Shown here: positions 16,487 through 19,018 of the stretch, piece by piece | Layout: each line of letters starts with the position of its first letter | Numbering within the stretch: position 1 is the stretch's first letter | DNA from: an uncultured Actinomycetes bacterium | Lineage (GTDB): Bacteria; Actinomycetota; Actinomycetes; Nanopelagicales; Nanopelagicaceae | Reading direction: 5' to 3' | NCBI GenBank assembly: GCA_903842855.1 | Contig: CAIMNT010000216.1 | Location: 1 to 19,018 of the forward strand | DNA length: 19,018 bases | Position numbers and translations under genes: made by a program | The notes under the pieces: generated by a model | Told to the model about the DNA's origin: nothing | The model's database searches: none | The model's input: the letters and a program-made list of their open reading frames with translations, nothing else

Positions 16487-17067
16487 GGATTGATCTCAAA
16501 ATCAGGATCAACAAAGGCGAGCAATTTAGGGTTTTCGCGGATGTGATCGATAAATTCTTTAGGAGCCTTCTCCAAGAAGTGTGACATTGGAACAATGACA
16601 TAGAGTGAACTAGCGCGAACTGCGACTGGACCTTCATAGGATTCAAGGTGGCCTTCTGCTTCTGCATAAACCTTTCGCCCTGATTGACCCGTTATCTTCG
16701 CTGTGATGTAGAGCTTTGCTCCAACCGGAACTGGCAATACAAAATCAGTTTCCAGACGGGCCGTGACTGCTGGTGCACGGAGCAACCACATCAATTTTCC
16801 TAGCGCTTCGTCGAAGGCGAGAGTGAGTAGCCCTCCGTGGGCAAGTCCTGGTGCGCCTTGGTGATTATCTGTCACTGTGAAGATTGCGGTGATGTTCTGA
16901 CCTTCGCCGGCATGGGCTACTAGATGAAGACCGGTCGGGTGCAGCTCTCCGCACCCGAAACAATTTGCATAATGAGATGGAATTTGGGTTCCTGGTGCGG
17001 GCGCTAATGGATGACGATCTGGAACCACTGCATCAGGAGGCGGAGTGGTGCTGGCTACTCGACTCAT
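16483..17067 (-). CDS. PaaI/hotdog-fold thioesterase-like protein
   Basis: 194 residues. The core (about 45-160) is a hotdog domain with the family segment HQGAPGLAHGGLLTLAFDEALG, where HGG and the downstream Asp/Glu are the usual thioesterase active-site region, followed by TARLETDFVLPVPVG and AEAEGHLES strands. An N-terminal CFGCG motif near residues 36-40 occurs in some members of this group and may bind metal. The expected activity is acyl-CoA hydrolysis, substrate unknown. It heads an operon with dut and DUF3159. TAGGCT six bases before the ATG at 17067 fixes the start. Confidence 0.88.
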   Translation of the reverse strand: MSRVASTTPPPDAVVPDRHPLAPAPGTQIPSHYANCFGCGELHPTGLHLVAHAGEGQNITAIFTVTDNHQGAPGLAHGGLLTLAFDEALGKLMWLLRAPAVTARLETDFVLPVPVGAKLYITAKITGQSGRKVYAEAEGHLESYEGPVAVRASSLYVIVPMSHFLEKAPKEFIDHIRENPKLLAFVDPDFEINP

Positions 17068-17073
17068 GGCGTG

Positions 17074-17079
17074 AGCCTA
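17074..17079 (-). promoter_or_regulatory. -10 element of the thioesterase-dut-DUF3159 operon, leaderless type
   Basis: TAGGCT on the minus strand, six bases before the ATG at 17067. Confidence 0.6.
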
Positions 17080-17102
17080 ATGGATTGGCTCGCGCTTGCG
17101 GG

Positions 17103-17108
17103 TAGCGT
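17103..17108 (+). promoter_or_regulatory. -10 element of the DUF3093 gene, leaderless type
   Basis: TAGCGT, then six bases, then the GTG at 17115. It is divergent from the thioesterase promoter. Confidence 0.6.
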
Positions 17109-17114
17109 GGGGTT

Positions 17115-17558
17115 GTGAGAAAAAACTTTAAGGAACGATCCCCGTGGCCATTTTGGCTCTGGCTCTTTCTTCTCTTTCTGGCCGCCTCGCTCGCCCTCGC
17201 CTTTTGGGCTGCGCTAGGAACCAGGTGGGGTGCGATTACTGGGCTCGTTGAATTGTTAGGGCTTATCTATCTTTCGCAGCGCAGCGCACTTGAAATTGAA
17301 GTTACCCCCGATGAGTTGCGCGTCGGTAGTGCACACATTGAAAGAAAATTTCTAGGAGAGATTGAGGAGCTATCTGCCGATGAGATGCGTAAATGGCGCG
17401 GACCGCTCGCTGATCCCGCCGCTTACATGGCGCTACGTTTCTGGATTCCAGGTGGAGTCAAGATTGCCATTAACGACCCGAAAGATAGAACACCGTATTG
17501 GCTAATAAGCAGCAAAAAAGCGCAACCACTCGTGGCTGCGCTTTTAGAGAGAGATTAA
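17115..17558 (+). CDS. DUF3093 family membrane-anchored protein
   Basis: 147 residues. Two hydrophobic segments near the N-terminus (about 11-32 and 36-53) anchor a C-terminal domain that ends in the segment I associate with DUF3093: RGPLADPAAYMALRFWIPGG followed by NDPKDRTPYWLISS. Function unknown. The gene stands between dut and DUF4193 in many actinobacteria (Rv2698 in M. tuberculosis), as here. The GTG start is supported by TAGCGT six bases upstream. Only four bases separate its stop from the end of convergent DUF4193. Confidence 0.88.
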   Translation: MRKNFKERSPWPFWLWLFLLFLAASLALAFWAALGTRWGAITGLVELLGLIYLSQRSALEIEVTPDELRVGSAHIERKFLGEIEELSADEMRKWRGPLADPAAYMALRFWIPGGVKIAINDPKDRTPYWLISSKKAQPLVAALLERD

Positions 17559-17562
17559 AACT

Positions 17563-17859
17563 TTATTCGCAATCCTTACAGACCGCCTTGGCACCTTCTC
17601 CACGAGCCAGTTGAGAGCTGTGGTGAACTAGGAAACAGCGCGAGCAGGTAAATTCGTCGGTCTGCTTTGGGACAACACGAACTGTTAGCTCTTCGCCAGA
17701 TAGATCTGCACCTGGAAGTTCAAGGTTCTCCGCGGCATCTTCCTCATCAATATCGACCTGCCCTGATTGAGCATCTGCTCGCCGAGCCTTTAGCTCTTCG
17801 AGGGATTCCTCATGAAGTTCTTCATCTGTCTTTCTGGGTGTGTCGTAATCGGTTGCCAT
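17563..17859 (-). CDS. DUF4193 family zinc-ribbon-like protein
   Basis: A 98-residue protein with a charged, acidic N-terminal half (TDEELHEESLEELKARR, EEDAAE) and a C-terminal four-cysteine ribbon: C72-x2-C75 (CSRC) and C94-x2-C97 (CKDC). It matches the actinobacterial DUF4193 family. The zinc ribbon and acidic region suggest a nucleic-acid or RNA-polymerase partner, but no function is established. Unlike nearly every other gene here, its ATG is preceded by a textbook Shine-Dalgarno and a long untranslated region, so it is probably strongly expressed and separately regulated. In M. tuberculosis the homologue (Rv2699c) adjoins suhB; here an acyl-ACP desaturase lies upstream. Confidence 0.92.
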   Translation of the reverse strand: MATDYDTPRKTDEELHEESLEELKARRADAQSGQVDIDEEDAAENLELPGADLSGEELTVRVVPKQTDEFTCSRCFLVHHSSQLARGEGAKAVCKDCE

Positions 17860-17863
17860 GGTG

Positions 17864-17872
17864 CACCTCCTT
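17864..17872 (-). promoter_or_regulatory. Strong Shine-Dalgarno of the DUF4193 gene
   Basis: AAGGAGGTG on the minus strand, four bases before the ATG at 17859. It is the only near-perfect ribosome binding site seen in the window, and it decides this start. Confidence 0.85.
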
Positions 17873-18049
17873 CACATCTTTGTGGGAAAGTTCATTCGAG
17901 CCAGGATGGCGCAAACACAACTTCCTAACGGGGCGGATAATGTCTCATAACTCACCGCTATGGCTAATCAACGTACGGCGTGTCGGGATTATTCCCCGAA
18001 TATTCACATCTCGGGCGAAATATTGACCCCAGCCCAAGGTAAAGCACTA
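17873..18049 (-). promoter_or_regulatory. Upstream region and probable leader of DUF4193
   Basis: The longest gene-free stretch in the window. On the minus strand GGAAT (17995-17991), 18 bases, then GTT (17972-17970) matches the SigR/SigH-type ECF consensus GGAAT-N18-GTT. TACGTT at 17975-17970 also fits TANNNT, and a second TANNNT, TACCTT, lies at 18041-18036. A start near 17963 would give a leader of about 104 bases. Two weak, mutually exclusive stems are possible (CCCGA with TCGGG; CGGG with CCCG) around 17984-18016. No clear terminator for the desaturase is seen. Confidence 0.4.
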
Positions 18050-19015
18050 CTAAAGGAGTCTTAGCGGCTCTTGTCCACGAGCGACCAGTCTTTCAAAGTG
18101 GACCTCGCGCTTATCGACAAAGGTGGCCACATCCGCGGTCGCCCTCTTCAAAAATTCGGCCAGCTCTTCTCGAGCAGCTGCACCCTCCCCGGTAAGAGTG
18201 GTGAGTTCAAAGATCCCCCAGGCGCGCAACACAGGCATTACAACATCTTCTAGATGAAGTTTGAGGTCATAAATTCCGGCAAGGGCAATCTGGACCGATT
18301 TGCGACCCCAGCCTGGCATTCCCGCCCCCGGCATCTGGAAGTTAACGAGCACATCTGTGATCGCACGCATCGCAGCATTTGGCTCCAACTTAATGGCCTC
18401 TGCGAGGAGGTTGCGATAAAAGAGCATGTGAAGATTTTCATCGAGAGCTACGCGAGCCAGCATTCCCTCACAAATTGGATCATCAGAGATGCGACCGGTA
18501 TTGCGATGTGAAATGCGAGTAGCTAACTCTTGGAATGTTACATAAGCGATGGTGTGGAGCATGTCATTAGGATATGGAGTCTGATATCCAACTTGCATAT
18601 GTGCCATGCGCAGATCTTCAAGTTCATTGGGATCAACTCCACGTGTTGCCATCAAGTAATCACGCAGAACAATGCCGTGGCGCGCCTCTTCAGCGGTCCA
18701 ACGATTGATCCAGGTATTCCATGCTCCATCGCGACTTGTCGCGAAAGCGATCTCGGTGTGATACGAAGGAAGATTATCTTCGGTGAGTAGATTTAGGACA
18801 AGTGAATCTTGCGCTACCGCGGTGAGCTTTGAATCTTTAGCCTCCCAGGCATCTCCATTAAGCGGTCCAGCAAAGGTACGACCTTCAGACCATGGGACAT
18901 ATTCGTGTGGATACCAATCGCGAGTGGTTCGGATGTGACGTTCGATTTCGATCGCGACTGCAGGTTCGAGATCGCGGATCAAACGCGACTGAATCTTTGG
19001 ATCGGTCTCGGCCAT
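18050..19015 (-). CDS. Acyl-[acyl-carrier-protein] desaturase (diiron)
   Basis: 321 residues of the soluble ferritin-like acyl-ACP desaturase family, which introduces a double bond into ACP-bound fatty acids using O2 and reduced ferredoxin. Diiron ligands are visible: E80 region (LLTEDNLPSYH), E110 and H113 (EEARHG), E163 (FQELATR), and E193 with H196 (DENLH). The length is close to the actinobacterial DesA members. The start at 19015 lies three bases from the window edge, so upstream regulation is not visible and a longer N-terminus cannot be excluded, although MAETDPKIQ is a sensible beginning. Together with fadD and pimB it adds to a membrane-lipid theme in the window. Confidence 0.93.
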   Translation of the reverse strand: MAETDPKIQSRLIRDLEPAVAIEIERHIRTTRDWYPHEYVPWSEGRTFAGPLNGDAWEAKDSKLTAVAQDSLVLNLLTEDNLPSYHTEIAFATSRDGAWNTWINRWTAEEARHGIVLRDYLMATRGVDPNELEDLRMAHMQVGYQTPYPNDMLHTIAYVTFQELATRISHRNTGRISDDPICEGMLARVALDENLHMLFYRNLLAEAIKLEPNAAMRAITDVLVNFQMPGAGMPGWGRKSVQIALAGIYDLKLHLEDVVMPVLRAWGIFELTTLTGEGAAAREELAEFLKRATADVATFVDKREVHFERLVARGQEPLRLL

Positions 19016-19018
19016 TAA

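Noticed and set aside
17984..18016. Alternative stems in the DUF4193 leader as a possible riboswitch or attenuator.
   Set aside because: The stems are 4-5 bp, lie at or upstream of the likely transcription start near 17963, and match no riboswitch class I recognise.
17960..18064. A 34-codon plus-strand frame (MANQRTACRD... ending KALLKES) in the gap upstream of DUF4193, converging on the desaturase with a 15-base overlap.
   Set aside because: It has no Shine-Dalgarno and no TANNNT with a T at the correct position, and it lies opposite the presumed DUF4193 promoter; its length is within chance. Coding conservation could be tested but is not visible here.

Overview
The window reads as chromosome of a small-genome actinobacterium. 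By eye G+C is roughly half, far below Streptomyces or Mycobacterium. Gene content and order are nonetheless typically actinobacterial: pimB-type mannosyltransferase beside fadD15-type acyl-CoA synthetase, DUF3000-RNase D, dxs, TRAM methyltransferase, paired TrkA, DUF3159, dut, DUF3093, DUF4193. Coding density is extreme, convergent genes overlap at their 3' ends, and most genes have leaderless-looking promoters. This fits streamlined aquatic Actinobacteria such as the Nanopelagicales, but that placement is inference.

Layout. 1-526 (-) is the N-terminal part of a ROK glucokinase. 588-3489 (+) holds a long-chain acyl-CoA synthetase followed by a sensorless NarL-type histidine kinase and its response regulator. 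3475-4843 (-) holds pimB and a 58-codon cysteine-rich small gene. 4887-8155 (+) holds a RibD C-domain reductase-like protein, DUF3000, RNase D with HRDC domain, and an FTR1/EfeU iron permease. 8147-14059 (-) holds dxs, aconitase and a TRAM/FeS uracil methyltransferase. 14092-15422 (+) is a pair of RCK/TrkA proteins. 15408-17067 (-) is a hotdog thioesterase-dut-DUF3159 operon with ATGA overlaps. 17115-17558 (+) is DUF3093. 17563-19015 (-) holds DUF4193 and an acyl-ACP desaturase. I see no tRNA, rRNA, CRISPR array, insertion sequence or prophage. No gene-free stretch reaches 300 bases; the longest is about 190 bases, upstream of DUF4193.

The genes are mostly housekeeping: lipid activation, desaturation and phosphatidylinositol mannoside synthesis, isoprenoid precursor supply (dxs), TCA cycle (aconitase), RNA processing and modification, nucleotide hygiene (dut), K+ transport regulation and iron uptake. 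No novel defence or biosynthetic system is evident.

The most notable structure is regulatory. Of 14 genes that begin a transcription unit, 12 have TANNNT exactly six bases before the start codon, which would put the transcription start on the first base of the start codon. One other has a 7-base spacer and one has a 3-base leader. DUF4193 is the clear exception, with a strong Shine-Dalgarno, a long leader and a SigR/SigH-like GGAAT-N18-GTT match. A 12-bp-arm inverted repeat covers the -35 region of the iron permease promoter.
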